Notes: generated from the letters alone by a model not told the origin. A stretch of 64,000 nt of DNA from Apostichopus japonicus (GCF_037975245.1 NC_092572.1:30415989-30479988), one strand, 5' to 3'. Shown: positions 1-15,379, numbered from the stretch's first letter. Numbers and translations are program-made.

Positions 1-3000
1 CATTCGATTGATGGGTGCCGAACATTCGAATGATCGGTGTCGAACATTTGATTGATTGGTGTCGAACATTCGATTGATGGGTGTCGCACATTCGATTGAT
101 CGGTAGTGCACATTCGATTGATCGGTGCCGCACATTCGATTGATCTGTGTCGAACATTCGATTGATGGGTATCATTCGATTGAGCGGTGTCGAACATTCG
201 ATTGATGGGTGTCATTCGAATGATCGGTGCCTCACATTCGAATGATCGGTGCCGAACATTCGAATGATGGGTGTCGAACATTCGATGGGTGTCGCACATC
301 CGATTGATCGGTGTCGCACATTCGATTAATCGGTGTCGAACATTTGATTGATTGGTGCCGAACATTCGAATGATCTGTGTCGAACATTCGATTGATGGGT
401 GTCATTCGATTGATCGGTGTCGAACATTCGATTGATCGGTGTCGCACATCCGATTGATCGGTGTCGCACATCCGATTGATCGGTGTCGCACATCCGATTG
501 ATCGGTGTCGCACATTCGATTAATCGGTGCCGCACATTCGATTGATGGGTGCCGAACTTTCGAATAATCGGATTCGAACATTCGATTGATGGGTGTCGAA
601 CATTCGATTGATCGGTATTGCACATTCGTTTGGTCGGTGTCGCATATTCTATTAATCGGTGCCGAACATTCGATTGATGGGTGCCGAACATTCGAATGAT
701 CTGTGTCGAACATTTGATTGATTGGTGCCGAACATTCGAATGATCTGTGTCGAACATTCGATTGATGGGTGTCATTCGATTGATCGGTGTCGAACATTCG
801 ATTGATCGGTGTCGCACATCCGATTGATCGGTGTCGCACATTCGATTAATCGGTGTTGCACATTCGATTGATGGGTGCCGAACATTCGAATAAACGGATT
901 CGAATTTTCGATTGATGGGTGCCGAACATTCGAATGATCTGTTTCGAACATTTGATTGATTGGTGCAGAACATTCGAATGATCGGTGTCGCACATTCGAT
1001 TGATCGGTTCTCCACATTCGATTGATTGGTGTCGAACATTCGATTGATGGGTGTCGCAAATTCGATTGATCGGTGTCGAACATTCGATTGATGGGTGTCG
1101 CACATTCGATTGATCGGTATTGCACATTCGTTTGGTCGGTGTCGCATATTCGATTAATCGGTGCCGAAAATTCGATTGATGGGTGCCGAACATTCGAATG
1201 ATCGGTCTCGAACATTTGATTGATCGGTGCCGAACATTCGAATGATCTGTGTCGAACATTCGATTGATGGGTGTCATTCGATTGATCGGTGTCGAACATT
1301 CGATTGATCGGTGTCGCACATCCGATTGATCGTTGTCGCACATTCGATTGATCGGTGACGAACATTCGATTGATGGGTGTCATTCGATTGATCGGTGTCG
1401 AACATTCGATTGATCGGTGTCGCACATCCGATTGATCGCTGTCGCACATTCGATTGATCGGTGTCGAACATCCGATTGATCGGTGTCGCACATTCGATTG
1501 ATTGGTGTCGCACATCCGATTGATCGGTGTCGCACATTCGATTGATGGGTGTCGAACATTCTATTAATGGGTTGCGAACATTCGATTGATTGGTGTCGCA
1601 CATTCGATTGATCGGTACTGCACATTCGATTGATCGGTGTCGAACATTCGATTGATTGGTGTCGAACATTCGATTGATGGTTGCCGAACATTCGAATGAT
1701 CGGTGTCGAACATTTGATTGATTGGTGCCGAACATTCGAATGATCTGTGTCGAACATTCGATTGATGGGTGTCATTCGATTGATCGGTGTCGAACATTCG
1801 ATTGATCGGTGTCGCACATCCGATTGATCGGTGTCGCACATTCGATTGATCGGTAGTGCACATTCGATTGATCGGTGTCGAACATTCGATTGATTGGTGT
1901 CGAACATTCGATTGATGGGTGTCGCACATTCGATTGATCGGTAGTGCACATTCGATTGATCGGTGCCGAACATTCGATTGATGGGTGTCGCACATTCGAT
2001 TGATCGGTAGTGCACATTCGATTGATCGGTGCCGAACATTCGATTGATCTGTGTCGAACATTCGATTGATGGGTGTCATTCGATTGATCGGTGTCGCACA
2101 TCCGATTGATCGGTGTCGCACATCCGATTGATCGGTGTCGCACATTCGATTAATCGGTGCCGCACATTCGATTGATGGGTGCCGAACATTCGATTGATGG
2201 GTGTCGCACATTCGATTGATCGGTAGTGCACATTCGATTGATCGGTGCCGAACATTCGATTGATCTGTGTCGAACATTCGATTGATGGGTGTCATTCGAA
2301 TGATCGGTGCCTCACATTCGATTGATAGGTGCCGAACATTCGAATGATCGGTGTCGAACATTCGATGGGTGTCGCACATCCGATTGATCGGTGTCGCACA
2401 TTCGATTGATCGGTGCCGCACATTCGATTGATGGGTGCCGAACATTCGAATAAACGGATTCGAATATTCGATTGATGGGTGCCGAACATTCGAATGATCT
2501 GTGTGGAACATTTGATTGATTGGTGCCGAACATTCGAATGATCTGTGTCGAACATTCGATTGATGGGTGTCATTCGATTGATCGGTGTCGCACATTCGAT
2601 TGATCGGTGTCGCACATTCGATTGATCGGTTCTGCACATTCGATAGATTGGTGTCGAACATTCGATTGATTGGTGTCGCACATTCGATTGATCGGTATTG
2701 CACATTCGTTTGGTCGGTGTCGCACATCCGATTGATCGGTGTCGCACATTCGATTGATCGGTTCTGCACATTCGATTGATTGGTGTCGAACATTCGATTG
2801 ATGGGTATCATTCGATAGATTGGTGTCGAACATTCGATTGATCGGTATTGCACATTCGTTTGATCGGTGTCGCATATTCGATTAATCGGTGCCGAACATT
2901 CGATTGATGGGTACCGAACATTCGAATGATCGGTCTCAAACATTTGATTGATCGGTGCCGAACATTCGAATGATCTGTGTCGAACATTCGATTGATGGGT

Positions 3001-5390
3001 GTCATTCGATTGATCGGTGTCGAACATTCGATTGATGGTTGCCGAACATTCGAATAATCGGTGTCGAACATTCGATCGATGGGTGTCGAACATTCGAATG
3101 ATCTGTGTCGAACATTCGATTGATGGGTGTCATTCGATTGATCGGTGTCGAACATTCGATTGATTGGTGTCGCACATCCGATTGATCGGTGTCGCACATT
3201 CGATTGATCGGTGTCGAACATTCGATTGATGGGTGCCGAACAATCGAATAATCGGTGTCGAACATTCGATTGATTGGTGCCGAACATTCGAATGATCTGT
3301 GTCGAACATTCGATTGATGGGTATCATTCGATTGATCGGTGTCGAACATTCGATTGATGGGTGTCGAACATTCGATTGATGGGTTGCGAACATTCGATTG
3401 ATTGGTGTCGCACATTCGATTGATCAGTACTGCACATTCGATTGATCTGTGTCGAACATTCGATTGATTGGTGTCGAACATTCGATTGATGGGTGCCGAA
3501 CATTCGAATGATCGGTGTCGCACATCCGATTGATCGGTATCATTCGATTCATCGGTTTCGAACATTCGATTGATCGGTGTCGAACATTCGATTGATGGGT
3601 GTCGAACATTCGATTGATCGGTACTGCACATTCGATTGATCGGTGTCGAACATTCGATTGATTGGTGTCTAACATTCGATTGATGGGTGTCGCACAATCG
3701 ATTGATCGGTGTCGAACATTCGATTGATCGGTGTCGCACATTCGATTGATCGGTACTGCACATTCGATTGATCGGTGTCGAACATTCGAATGATCGGTGT
3801 CGAACATTCGATGGATGGGTGTCGCACATTCGATTGATCGGTGTCGCACATTCGATTGATCGGTGTCGAACATTCGATTGATCGGTATTGCACATTTGTT
3901 TGGTCGGTGTCGCATATTCGATTAATCGGTGCCGAACATTCGATTGATGGATGCCGAACATCCGAATGATCGGTCTCGAACATTTGATTGATTGGTGCCG
4001 AACATTCGAATGATCTGTGTCGAACATTCGATTGATGGGTGCCGAACATTCGAATGATCTGTGTCGAACATTTGATTAATTGGTGCCGAACATTCGAATG
4101 ATCGGTGCCTCAAATTCGATTGATAGGTGTCGAACATTCGATTGATAGGTGCCGAACATTCGAATGATCGGTGTCGAACATTCGATGGGTGTCGCACATC
4201 CGATTGATCGGTGTCGCACATTCGATTAATCGGTGCCTCACATTCGATTGATGGGTGTCGAACATTCGATTGATGGGTGTCGCACAATCGATTGATCGGT
4301 AGTGCACATTCGATTGATCGGTGCCGAACATTCGATTGATCTGTGTCGAACATTCGATTGATGGGTGTCATTCGAATGATCGGTGCCTCACATTCGATTG
4401 ATAGGTGCCGAACATTCGAATGATCGGTGTCGAACATTCGATTGATGGGTATCATTCGATTGAGCGGTGTCGAACATTCGATTGATGGGTGTCGAACATT
4501 CGATTAATGGGTTGCGAACATTCGATTGATTGGTGTCGCACATTCGATTGATCGGTACTGCACATTCGATTGATCTGTGTCGAACATTCGATTGACTGGT
4601 GTCGAACATTCGATTGATGGGTGCCGAACATTCGAATGATCGGTGTCGCACATCCGATTGATCGGTATCATTCGATTCATCGGTTTCGAACATTCGATTG
4701 ATCGGTGTCGAACATTCGATTGATGGGTGTCGAACATTCGATTGATCGGTACTGCACATTCGATTGATCGGTGTCGAACATTCGATTGATTGGTGTCGAA
4801 CATTCGATTGATGGGTGTCGCACATTCGATTGATCGGTGTCGAACATTCGATTGATCGGTGTCGCACATTCGATTGATCGGTACTGCACATTCGATTGAT
4901 CGGTGTCGAACATTCGAATGATCGGTGTCGAACATTCGATGGATGGGTGTCGCACATTCGATTGATCGGTGTCGCACATTCGATTGATCGGTGTCGAACA
5001 TTCGATTGATCGGTATTGCACATTCGTTTGGTCGGTGTCGCATATTCGATTAATCGGTGCCGAACATTCGATTGATGGATGCCGAACATCCGAATGATCG
5101 GTCTCGAACATTTGATTGATTGGTGCCGAACATTCGAATGATCTGTGTCGAACATTCGATTGATGGGTGCCGAACATTCGAATGATCTGTGTCGAACATT
5201 TGATTGATTGGTGCCGAACATTCGAATGATCGGTGCCTCACATTCGATTGATAGGTGCCGAACATTCGATTGATAGGTGCCGAACATTCGAATGATCGGT
5301 GTCGAACATTCGATGGGTGTCGCACATAAGATTGATCGGTGTCGCACATTCGATTAATCGGTGCCTCACATTCGATTGATGGGTGTCGAA
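1..5390 (+). repeat. 5.33-kb higher-order repeat, copy A (5' edge outside window)
   Basis: The variant order from position 1 is repeated from position 5391, and position 3409 corresponds to 8587. The offset is 5,328 bp over most of the matched length, for example GAACTTTCGAATA near 554 and 5882. It becomes 5,178 bp after a 150-bp segment present only in this copy near 2707-2856, and 5,350-5,390 bp in the first 500 bases because of small unit-sized differences. The 5,328 bp between equivalent points (561 to 5888) equals 225 units of 22 bp plus 21 units of 18 bp. Positions 3410-5390 have no counterpart in copy B but match 31.5-33.5 kb. Confidence 0.85.
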
Positions 5391-8300
5391 CATTCGATTG
5401 ATGGGTGCCGAACATTCGAATGATCGGTGTCGAACATTTGATTGATTGGTGTCGAACATTCGATTGATGGGTGTCGCACATTCGATTGATCGGTAGTGCA
5501 CATTCGATTGATCGGTGCCGCACATTCGATTGATCTGTGTCGAACATTCGATTGATGGGTGTCATTCGAATGATCGGTGCCTCACATTCGAATGATCGGT
5601 GCCGAACATTCGAATGATCGGTGTCGAACATTCGATGGGTGTCGCACATCCGATTGATCGGTGTCGCACATTCGATTAATCGGTGCCGCACATTCGATTG
5701 ATTGGTGCCGAACATTCGAATGATCTGTGTCGAACATTCGATTGATGGGTGTCATTCGATTGATCGGTGTCGAACATTCGATTGATCGGTGTCGCACATC
5801 CGATTGATCGGTGTCGCACATCCGATTGATCGGTGTCGCACATTCGATTAATCGGTGCCGCACATTCGATTGATGGGTGCCGAACTTTCGAATAGTCGGA
5901 TTCGAACATTCGATTGATGGGTGTCGAACATTCGATTGATCGGTATTGCACATTCGTTTGGTCGGTGTCGCATATTCTATTAATCGGTGCCGAACATTCG
6001 ATTGATGGGTGCCGAACATTCGAATGATCTGTGTCGAACATTTGATTGATTGGTGCCGAACATTCGAATGATCTGTGTCGAACATTCGATTGATGGGTGT
6101 CATTCGATTGATCGGTGTCGAACATTCGATTGATCGGTGTCGCACATCCGATTGATCGGTGTCGCACATTCGATTAATCGGTGTTGCACATTCGATTGAT
6201 GGGTGCCGAACATTCGAATAAACGGATTCGAATTTTCGATTGATGGGTGCCGAACATTCGAATGATCTGTTTCGAACATTTGATTGATTGGTGCAGAACA
6301 TTTGAATGATCGGTGTCGCACATTCGATTGATCGGTTCTGCACATTCGATTGATTGGTGTCGAACATTCAATTGATGGGTGTCGCAAATTCGATTGATCG
6401 GTGTCGAACATTCGATTGATGGGTGTCGCACATTCGATTGATCGGTATTGCACATTCGTTTGGTCGGTGTCGCATATTCGATTAATCGGTGCCGAAAATT
6501 CGATTGATGGGTGCCGAACATTCGAATGATCGGTCTCGAACATTTGATTGATCGGTGCCGAACATTCGAATGATCTGTGTCGAACATTCGATTGATGGGT
6601 GTCATTCGATTGATCGGTGTCGAACATTCGATTGATCGGTGTCGCACATCCGATTGATCGTTGTCGCACATTCGATTGATCGGTGACGAACATTCGATTG
6701 ATGGGTGTCATTCGATTGATCGGTGTCGAACATTCGATTGATCGGTGTCGCACATCCGATTGATCGCTGTCGCACATTCGATTGATCGGTGTCGAACATC
6801 CGATTGATCGGTGTCGCACATTCGATTGATTGGTGTCGCACATTCGATTGATGGGTGTCGAACATTTTATTAATGGGTTGCGAACATTCGATTGATTGGT
6901 GTCGCACATTCGATTGATCGGTACTGCACATTCGATTGATCGGTGTCGAACATTCGATTGATTGGTGTCGAACATTCGATTGATGGTTGCCGAACATTCG
7001 AATGATCGGTGTCGAACATTTGATTGATTGGTGCCGAACATTCGAATGATCTGTGTCGAACATTCGATTGATGGGTGTCATTCGATTGATCGGTGTCGAA
7101 CATTCGATTGATCGGTGTCGCACATCCGATTGATCGGTGTCGCACATTCGATTGATCGGTAGTGCACATTCGATTGATCGGTGTCGAACATTCGATTGAT
7201 TGGTGTCGAACATTCGATTGATGGGTGTCGCACATTCGATTGATCGGTAGTGCACATTCGATTGATCGGTGCCGAACATTCGATTGATGGGTGTCGCACA
7301 TTCGATTGATCGGTAGTGCACATTCGATTGATCGGTGCCTCACATTCGATTGATCTGTGTCGAACATTCGATTGATGGGTGTCATTCGATTGATCGGTGT
7401 CGCACATCCGATTGATCGGTGTCGCACATCCGATTGATCGGTGTCGCACATCCGATTGATCGGTGTCGCACATTCGATTAATCGGTGCCGCACATTCGAT
7501 TGATGGGTGCCGAACATTCGATTGATGGGTGTTGCACATTCGATTGATCGGTAGTGCACATTCGATTGATCGGTGCCGAACATTCGATTGATCTGTGTCG
7601 AACATTCGATTGATGGGTGTCATTCGAATGATCGGTGCCTCACATTCGATTGATAGGTGCCGAACATTCGAATGATCGGTGTCGAACATTCGATGGGTGT
7701 CGCACATCCGATTGATCGGTGTCGCACATTCGATTAATCGGTGCCGCACATTCGATTGATGGGTGCCGAACATTCGAATAAACGGATTCGAATATTCGAT
7801 TGATGGGTGCCGAACATTCGAATGATCTGTGTCGAACATTTGATTGATTGGTGCCGAACATTCGAATGATCTGTGTCGAACATTCGATTGATGGGTGTCA
7901 TTCGATTGATCGGTGTCGCACATTCGATTGATCGGTGTCGCACATTCGATTGATCGGTTCTGCACATTCGATAGATTGGTGTCGAACATTCGATTGATTG
8001 GTGTCGCACATTCGATTGATCGGTATTGCACATTTGTTTGGTCGGTGTCGCATATTCGATTAATCGGTGCCGAACATTCGATTGATGGGTACCGAACATT
8101 CGAATGATCGGTCTCGAACATTTGATTGATCGGTGCCGAACATTCGAATGATCTGTGTCGAACATTCGATTGATGGGTGTCATTCGATTGATCGGTGTCG
8201 AACATTCGATTGATGGTTGCCGAACATTCGAATAATCGGTGTCGAACATTCGATCGATGGGTGTCGAACATTCGAATGATCTGTGTCGAACATTCGATTG

Positions 8301-8587
8301 ATGGGTGTCATTCGATTGATCGGTGTCGAACATTCGATTGATTGGTGTCGCACATCCGATTGATCGGTGTCGAACATTCGATTGATCGGTGTCGAACATT
8401 CGATTGATGGGTGCCGAACAATCGAATAATCGGTGTCGAACATTCGATTGATTGGTGCCGAACATTCGAATGATCTGTGTCGAACATTCGATTGATGGGT
8501 ATCATTCGATTGATCGGTGTCGAACATTCGATTGATGGGTGTCGAACATTCGATTAATGGGTTGCGAACATTCGATTGATTGGTGTC
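5391..8587 (+). repeat. 5.33-kb higher-order repeat, copy B (truncated)
   Basis: Colinear with positions 1-3409. It lacks one TCCG-type unit near 430, a roughly 40-bp segment near 170 and the 150-bp segment at 2707-2856. At about 8587 the match to copy A stops and the sequence jumps back to a repeat of about 7405 onward. Differences from A are few and mostly single bases. Confidence 0.82.
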
Positions 8588-8951
8588 ATTCGATTGATCG
8601 GTGTCGCACATCCGATTGATCGGTGTCGCACATCCGATTGCTCGGTGTCGCACATTCGATTAATCGGTGCCGCACATTCGATTGATGGGTGCCGAACATT
8701 CGATTGATGGGTGTCGCACATTCGATTGATCGGTAGTACACATTCGATTGATCGGTGCCGAACATTCGATTGATCTGTGTCGAACATTCGATTGATGGGT
8801 GTCATTCGAATGATCGGTGCCTCGAATTCGATTGATAGGTGCCGAACATTCGAATGATCGGTGTCGAACATTCGATGGGTGTCGCACATCCGATTGATCG
8901 GTGTCGCACATTCGATTAATCGGTGCCGCACATTCGATTGATGAGTGTCGA
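8588..8951 (+). repeat. Partial repeat of 7406-7769 joining two domains
   Basis: This stretch matches the sequence 1,182 bp upstream; CATTCGAATG at 8803 corresponds to 7621. It then passes into the 6.65-kb tandem duplication. It carries private changes such as CTCGAATTCG near 8821 (CTCACATTCG upstream) and GATGAGTG near 8940. The same changes occur at about 34801 and 34920 in the long-range copy, so they predate that duplication. Confidence 0.7.
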
Positions 8952-10357
8952 ACATTCGATTGATGGGTGCCGAACATTCGAATGATCGGTGTCGAACATT
9001 TGATTGATTGGTGCCGAACATTCGAATGATCTGTGTCGAACATTCGATTGATGGGTGTCATTCGATTGATCGGTGTCGAACATTCGATTGATCGGTGTCG
9101 CACATCCGATTGATCGGTGTCGCACATCCGATTGATCGGTGTCGCACATTCGATTAATCGGTGCCGCACATTCGATTGATGGGTGCCGAACATTCGAATA
9201 ATCGGATTCGAACATTCGATTGATGGGTGTCGAACATTCGATTGATCGGTATTGCACATTCGTTTGGTCGGTGTCGCATATTCGATTAATCGGTGCCGAA
9301 CATTCGATTGATGGGTGCCGAACATTCGAATGATCGGTCTCGAACATTTGATTGATCGGTGCCGAACATTCGAATGATCTGTGTCGAACATTCGATTGAT
9401 GGGTGTCATTCGATTGATCGGTGTCGAACATTCGATTGATGGTTGCCGAACATTCGAATAATCGGTGTCGAACATTCGATCGATGGGTGTCGAACATTCG
9501 AATGATCTGTGTCGAACATTCGATTGATGGGTGTCATTCGATTGATCGGTGTCGAACATTCGATTGATTGGTGTCGCACATCCGATTGATCGGTGTCGCA
9601 CATTCGATTGATCGGTGTCGAACATTCGATTGATGGGTGCCGAACAATCGAATAATCGGTGTCGAACATTCGATCGATTGGTGCCGAACATTCGAATGAT
9701 CTGTGTCGAACATTCGATTGATGGGTATCATTCGATTGATCGGTGTCGAACATTCGATTGATGGGTGTCGAACATTCGATTAATGGGTTGCGAACATTCG
9801 ATTGATTGGTGTCGCACATTCGATTGATCGGTACTGCACATTCGATTGATTGGTGTCGAACATTCGATTGATGGGTGCCGAACATTCGAATGATCGGTGT
9901 CGCACATCAGATTGATCGGTATCATTCGATTCATCGGTGTCGAACATTCGATTGATGGGTGTCGAACATTCGATTAATGGGTTGCGAACATTCGATTGAT
10001 CGGTGTCGAACATTCGATTGATCGGTATTGCACATTCGTTTGGTCGGTGTCGCATATTCGATTAATCGGTGCCGAACATTCGATTGATGGATGCCGAACA
10101 TTCGAATGATCGGTCTCGAACATTTGATTGATTGGTGCCGAACATTTGAATGATCTGTGTGGAACATTCGATTGATGGGTGCCGAACATTCGAATGATCT
10201 GTGTCGAACATTTGATTGATTGGTGCCGAACATTCGAATGATCGGTGCCTCACATTCGATTGATAGGTGCCGAACATTCGATTGATAGGTGCCGAACATT
10301 CGAATGATCGGTGTCGAACATTCGATGGGTGTCGCACATCCGATTGATCGGTGTCGA

Positions 10358-10387
10358 ACATTCGATTAATCGATTGATTGGTGTCGC
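10358..10387 (+). repeat. 30-bp composite monomer
   Basis: CATTCGATTAAT runs directly into CGATTGATTGGTGTCGCA with no CATT between, equivalent to a 12-bp and an 18-bp piece joined. The same junction appears near 17010, 36338 and 39575, all in copies of the same block. Confidence 0.75.
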
Positions 10388-10401
10388 ACATCCGATTGAT
10401 C

Positions 10402-12890
10402 GGTGTCGCACTTTCGATTGATCGGTGTCGAACATTCGATTGATGGGTGCCGAACAATCGAATAATCGGTGTCGAACATTCGATTGATTGGTGCCGAACA
10501 TTCGAATGATCTGTGTCGAACATTCGATTGATGGGTATCATTCGATTGATCGGTGTCGAACATTCGATTGATGGGTGTCGAACATTCGATTAATGGGTTG
10601 CGAACATTCGATTGATCGGTGTCGAACATTCGATTGATCGGTATTGCACATTCGTTTGGTCGGTGTCGCATATTCGATTAATCGGTGCCGAACATTCGAT
10701 TGATGGATGCCGAACATTCGAATGATCGGTGTCGAACATTTGATTGATTGGTGCCGAACATTCGAATGATCTGTGTGGAACATTCGATTGATGGGTGCCG
10801 AACATTCGAATGATCTGTGTGGAACATTTGATTGATTGGTGCCGAACATTCGAATGATCGGTGCCTCACATTCGATTGATAGGTGCCGAACATTCGATTG
10901 ATAGGTGCCGAACATTCGAATGATCGGTGTCGAACATTCGATGGGTGTCGCACATCCGATTGATCGGTGTCGCACATTCGATTAATCGGTGCCGCACATT
11001 CGATTGATGGGTGTCGAACATTCGATTGATGGGTGCCGAACATTCGAATGATCGGTGTCGAACATTTGATTGATTGGTGCCGAACATTCGAATGATCTGT
11101 GTCGAACATTCGATTGATGGGTGTCATTCGATTGATCGGTGTCGAACATTCGATTGATCGGTGTCGCACATCCGATTGATCGGTGTCGCACATCCGATTG
11201 ATCGGTGTCGCACATTCGATTAATCGGTGCCGCACATTCGATTGATGGGTGCCGAACATTCGAATAATCGGATTCGAACATTCGATTGATGGGTGTCGAA
11301 CATTCGATTGATCGGTATTGCACATTCGTTTGGTCGGTGTCGCATATTCTATTAATCGGTGCCGAACATTTGATTGATTGGTGCCGAACATTCGAATGAT
11401 CTGTGTCGAACATTCGATTGATGGGTGTCATTCGATTGATCGGTGTCGAACATTCGATTAATCGGTGTCGCACATCCGATTGATCGGTGTCGCACATTCG
11501 ATTGATCGGTGTCGCACATTCGATTGATTGGTGCCGAACATTCGATTGATAGGTGTCGAACATTCGATCGATGGGTGCCGAACATTCGAATGATCTGTGT
11601 CGATCATTCGATTGATGGGTATCATTCGATTAATCGGTTTCGAACATTCGATTGATGGGTGTCGAACATTCGAATGATGGGTGTCGAACATTCGATTGAT
11701 CGATGTCGCACATATCGATTGATGGGTGCCGAACATTTGAATGATCGGTGTCGAACATTCGATCGATGGGTGCCGAACATTCGAATGATCTGTGTCGAAC
11801 ATTCGATTGATGGGTATCATTCGATTGATCGGTTTCGAACATTCGATTGATCGGTGTCGAACATTCGATTGATGGGTGTCGAACATTCGATTGATCGGTA
11901 CTGCACATTCGATTGATCGGTGTCGAACATTCGATTGATTGGTTTCGAACATTCGATTGATGGGTGTCGCACATTCGATTGATCGGTGTCGAACATTCGA
12001 TTGATCGGTGTCGCACATTCGATTGATCGGTACTGCACATTCGATTGATCAGTGTCGAACATTCGAATGATCGGTGTCGAACATTCGATGGATGGGTGTC
12101 GCACATTCGATTGATCGGTGTCGCACATTCGATTGATCGGTGTCGAACATTCGATTGTTCGGTATTGCACATTCGATTAATCGGTGTCGAACATTCGATT
12201 GATGGGTGTCGCACATTCGATTGATCGGTACTGCACATTCGAATGATAGGTGTCGAACATTTGATTGATTGGTGCCGATCATCCGAATGATCATTCGATT
12301 GATCGGTGTCGAAACATTTGATTGATTGGTGTCGAACATTCGATTGATTGGTGTCGCACATTCGATTGATTGGTGTCGAACATTCGAATGATCGGTGTCG
12401 AACATTTGATTGATTGGTGCCGAACGTTCGAATGATCTGTGTCGAACATTCGATTGATGGGTGCCGAACATTCGATTAATCGGTGTCGAACATTCGATTG
12501 ATTGGTGCCGAACATTCGAATAATCGGTGTCGAACATTCGATTGATTGGTGCCGAACATTCGAATGATCGGTGTCGAACATTCGATTGATGGGTGTCGCA
12601 CATTCGATTGATCGGTGTCGCACATTCGATTGATTGTTGTCGCACATCCTATTGATCGGTGTCGCACATTCGAATAATCGGTGTCGAACATTCGATTGAT
12701 TGGTGCCGAACATTTGATTGATCGGTGTCGAACATTCGATTGATGGGTGTCGCTCATTCGATTGATTGGTTCCGAACATTCGAATGATAGGTGTCGAACA
12801 TTTGATTGATTGGTGCCGATCATCCGAATGATCATTCGATTGATCGGTGTCGAAACATTCGATTGATTGGTGTCGAACATTCGATTGATT
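10402..12890 (+). repeat. 2,489-bp block, subcopy 1a
   Basis: First of four copies of this block in the 8.9-22.3 kb domain. Its length decomposes exactly as 104 units of 22 bp, six of 18 bp, three of 23 bp and two of 12 bp. The 23-bp units include CATATCGATTG at 11711 and the GTCGAAACATT units near 12311 and 12850; the 12-bp units are at 12280 and 12821. Base 11803 is T, the ancestral state relative to subcopy b. Confidence 0.88.
12280..12291 (+). repeat. 12-bp truncated monomer (marker unit)
   Basis: CATCCGAATGAT is followed directly by the next CATTCG, so ten bases of the unit are missing. A second instance lies 541 bp downstream (12821). The pair recurs in every copy of this block, for example 14769, 18932, 21421, 38260, 38801 and 54377. 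It is immediately followed by a 23-bp unit with an extra A (GTCGAAACATT). Confidence 0.85.
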
Positions 12891-15379
12891 GGTGTCGCAC
12901 TTTCGATTGATCGGTGTCGAACATTCGATTGATGGGTGCCGAACAATCGAATAATCGGTGTCGAACATTCGATTGATTGGTGCCGAACATTCGAATGATC
13001 TGTGTCGAACATTCGATTGATGGGTATCATTCGATTGATCGGTGTCGAACATTCGATTGATGGGTGTCGAACATTCGATTAATGGGTTGCGAACATTCGA
13101 TTGATCGGTGTCGAACATTCGATTGATCGGTATTGCACATTCGTTTGGTCGGTGTCGCATATTCGATTAATCGGTGCCGAACATTCGATTGATGGATGCC
13201 GAACATTCGAATGATCGGTGTCGAACATTTGATTGATTGGTGCCGAACATTCGAATGATCTGTGTGGAACATTCGATTGATGGGTGCCGAACATTCGAAT
13301 GATCTGTGTGGAACATTTGATTGATTGGTGCCGAACATTCGAATGATCGGTGCCTCACATTCGATTGATAGGTGCCGAACATTCGATTGATAGGTGCCGA
13401 ACATTCGAATGATCGGTGTCGAACATTCGATGGGTGTCGCACATCCGATTGATCGGTGTCGCACATTCGATTAATCGGTGCCGCACATTCGATTGATGGG
13501 TGTCGAACATTCGATTGATGGGTGCCGAACATTCGAATGATCGGTGTCGAACATTTGATTGATTGGTGCCGAACATTCGAATGATCTGTGTCGAACATTC
13601 GATTGATGGGTGTCATTCGATTGATCGGTGTCGAACATTCGATTGATCGGTGTCGCACATCCGATTGATCGGTGTCGCACATCCGATTGATCGGTGTCGC
13701 ACATTCGATTAATCGGTGCCGCACATTCGATTGATGGGTGCCGAACATTCGAATAATCGGATTCGAACATTCGATTGATGGGTGTCGAACATTCGATTGA
13801 TCGGTATTGCACATTCGTTTGGTCGGTGTCGCATATTCTATTAATCGGTGCCGAACATTTGATTGATTGGTGCCGAACATTCGAATGATCTGTGTCGAAC
13901 ATTCGATTGATGGGTGTCATTCGATTGATCGGTGTCGAACATTCGATTAATCGGTGTCGCACATCCGATTGATCGGTGTCGCACATTCGATTGATCGGTG
14001 TCGCACATTCGATTGATTGGTGCCGAACATTCGATTGATAGGTGTCGAACATTCGATCGATGGGTGCCGAACATTCGAATGATCTGTGTCGATCATTCGA
14101 TTGATGGGTATCATTCGATTAATCGGTTTCGAACATTCGATTGATGGGTGTCGAACATTCGAATGATGGGTGTCGAACATTCGATTGATCGATGTCGCAC
14201 ATATCGATTGATGGGTGCCGAACATTTGAATGATCGGTGTCGAACATTCGATCGATGGGTGCCGAACATTCGAATGATCTGTGTCGAACATCCGATTGAT
14301 GGGTATCATTCGATTGATCGGTTTCGAACATTCGATTGATCGGTGTCGAACATTCGATTGATGGGTGTCGAACATTCGATTGATCGGTACTGCACATTCG
14401 ATTGATCGGTGTCGAACATTCGATTGATTGGTTTCGAACATTCGATTGATGGGTGTCGCACATTCGATTGATCGGTGTCGAACATTCGATTGATCGGTGT
14501 CGCACATTCGATTGATCGGTACTGCACATTCGATTGATCAGTGTCGAACATTCGAATGATCGGTGTCGAACATTCGATGGATGGGTGTCGCACATTCGAT
14601 TGATCGGTGTCGCACATTCGATTGATCGGTGTCGAACATTCGATTGTTCGGTATTGCACATTCGATTAATCGGTGTCGAACATTCGATTGATGGGTGTCG
14701 CACATTCGATTGATCGGTACTGCACATTCGAATGATAGGTGTCGAACATTTGATTGATTGGTGCCGATCATCCGAATGATCATTCGATTGATCGGTGTCG
14801 AAACATTTGATTGATTGGTGTCGAACATTCGATTGATTGGTGTCGCACATTCGATTGATTGGTGTCGAACATTCGAATGATCGGTGTCGAACATTTGATT
14901 GATTGGTGCCGAACGTTCGAATGATCTGTGTCGAACATTCGATTGATGGGTGCCGAACATTCGATTAATCGGTGTCGAACATTCGATTGATTGGTGCCGA
15001 ACATTCGAATAATCGGTGTCGAACATTCGATTGATTGGTGCCGAACATTCGAATGATCGGTGTCGAACATTCGATTGATGGGTGTCGCACATTCGATTGA
15101 TCGGTGTCGCACATTCGATTGATTGTTGTCGCACATCCTATTGATCGGTGTCGCACATTCGAATAATCGGTGTCGAACATTCGATTGATTGGTGCCGAAC
15201 ATTTGATTGATCGGTGTCGAACATTCGATTGATGGGTGTCGCTCATTCGATTGATTGGTTCCGAACATTCGAATGATAGGTGTCGAACATTTGATTGATT
15301 GGTGCCGATCATCCGAATGATCATTCGATTGATCGGTGTCGAAACATTCGATTGATTGGTGTCGAACATTCGATTGATT
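12891..15379 (+). repeat. 2,489-bp block, subcopy 1b
   Basis: Tandem copy of 10402-12890. The diagnostic difference is T to C at 14292 (subcopy 1a has T at 11803). The match with subcopy 1a begins at the GCACTTTCG unit near 10405 and 12894. The sequence following subcopy 1b (GCACATTCG near 15385) differs from that following subcopy 1a, which marks the junction. Confidence 0.88.
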
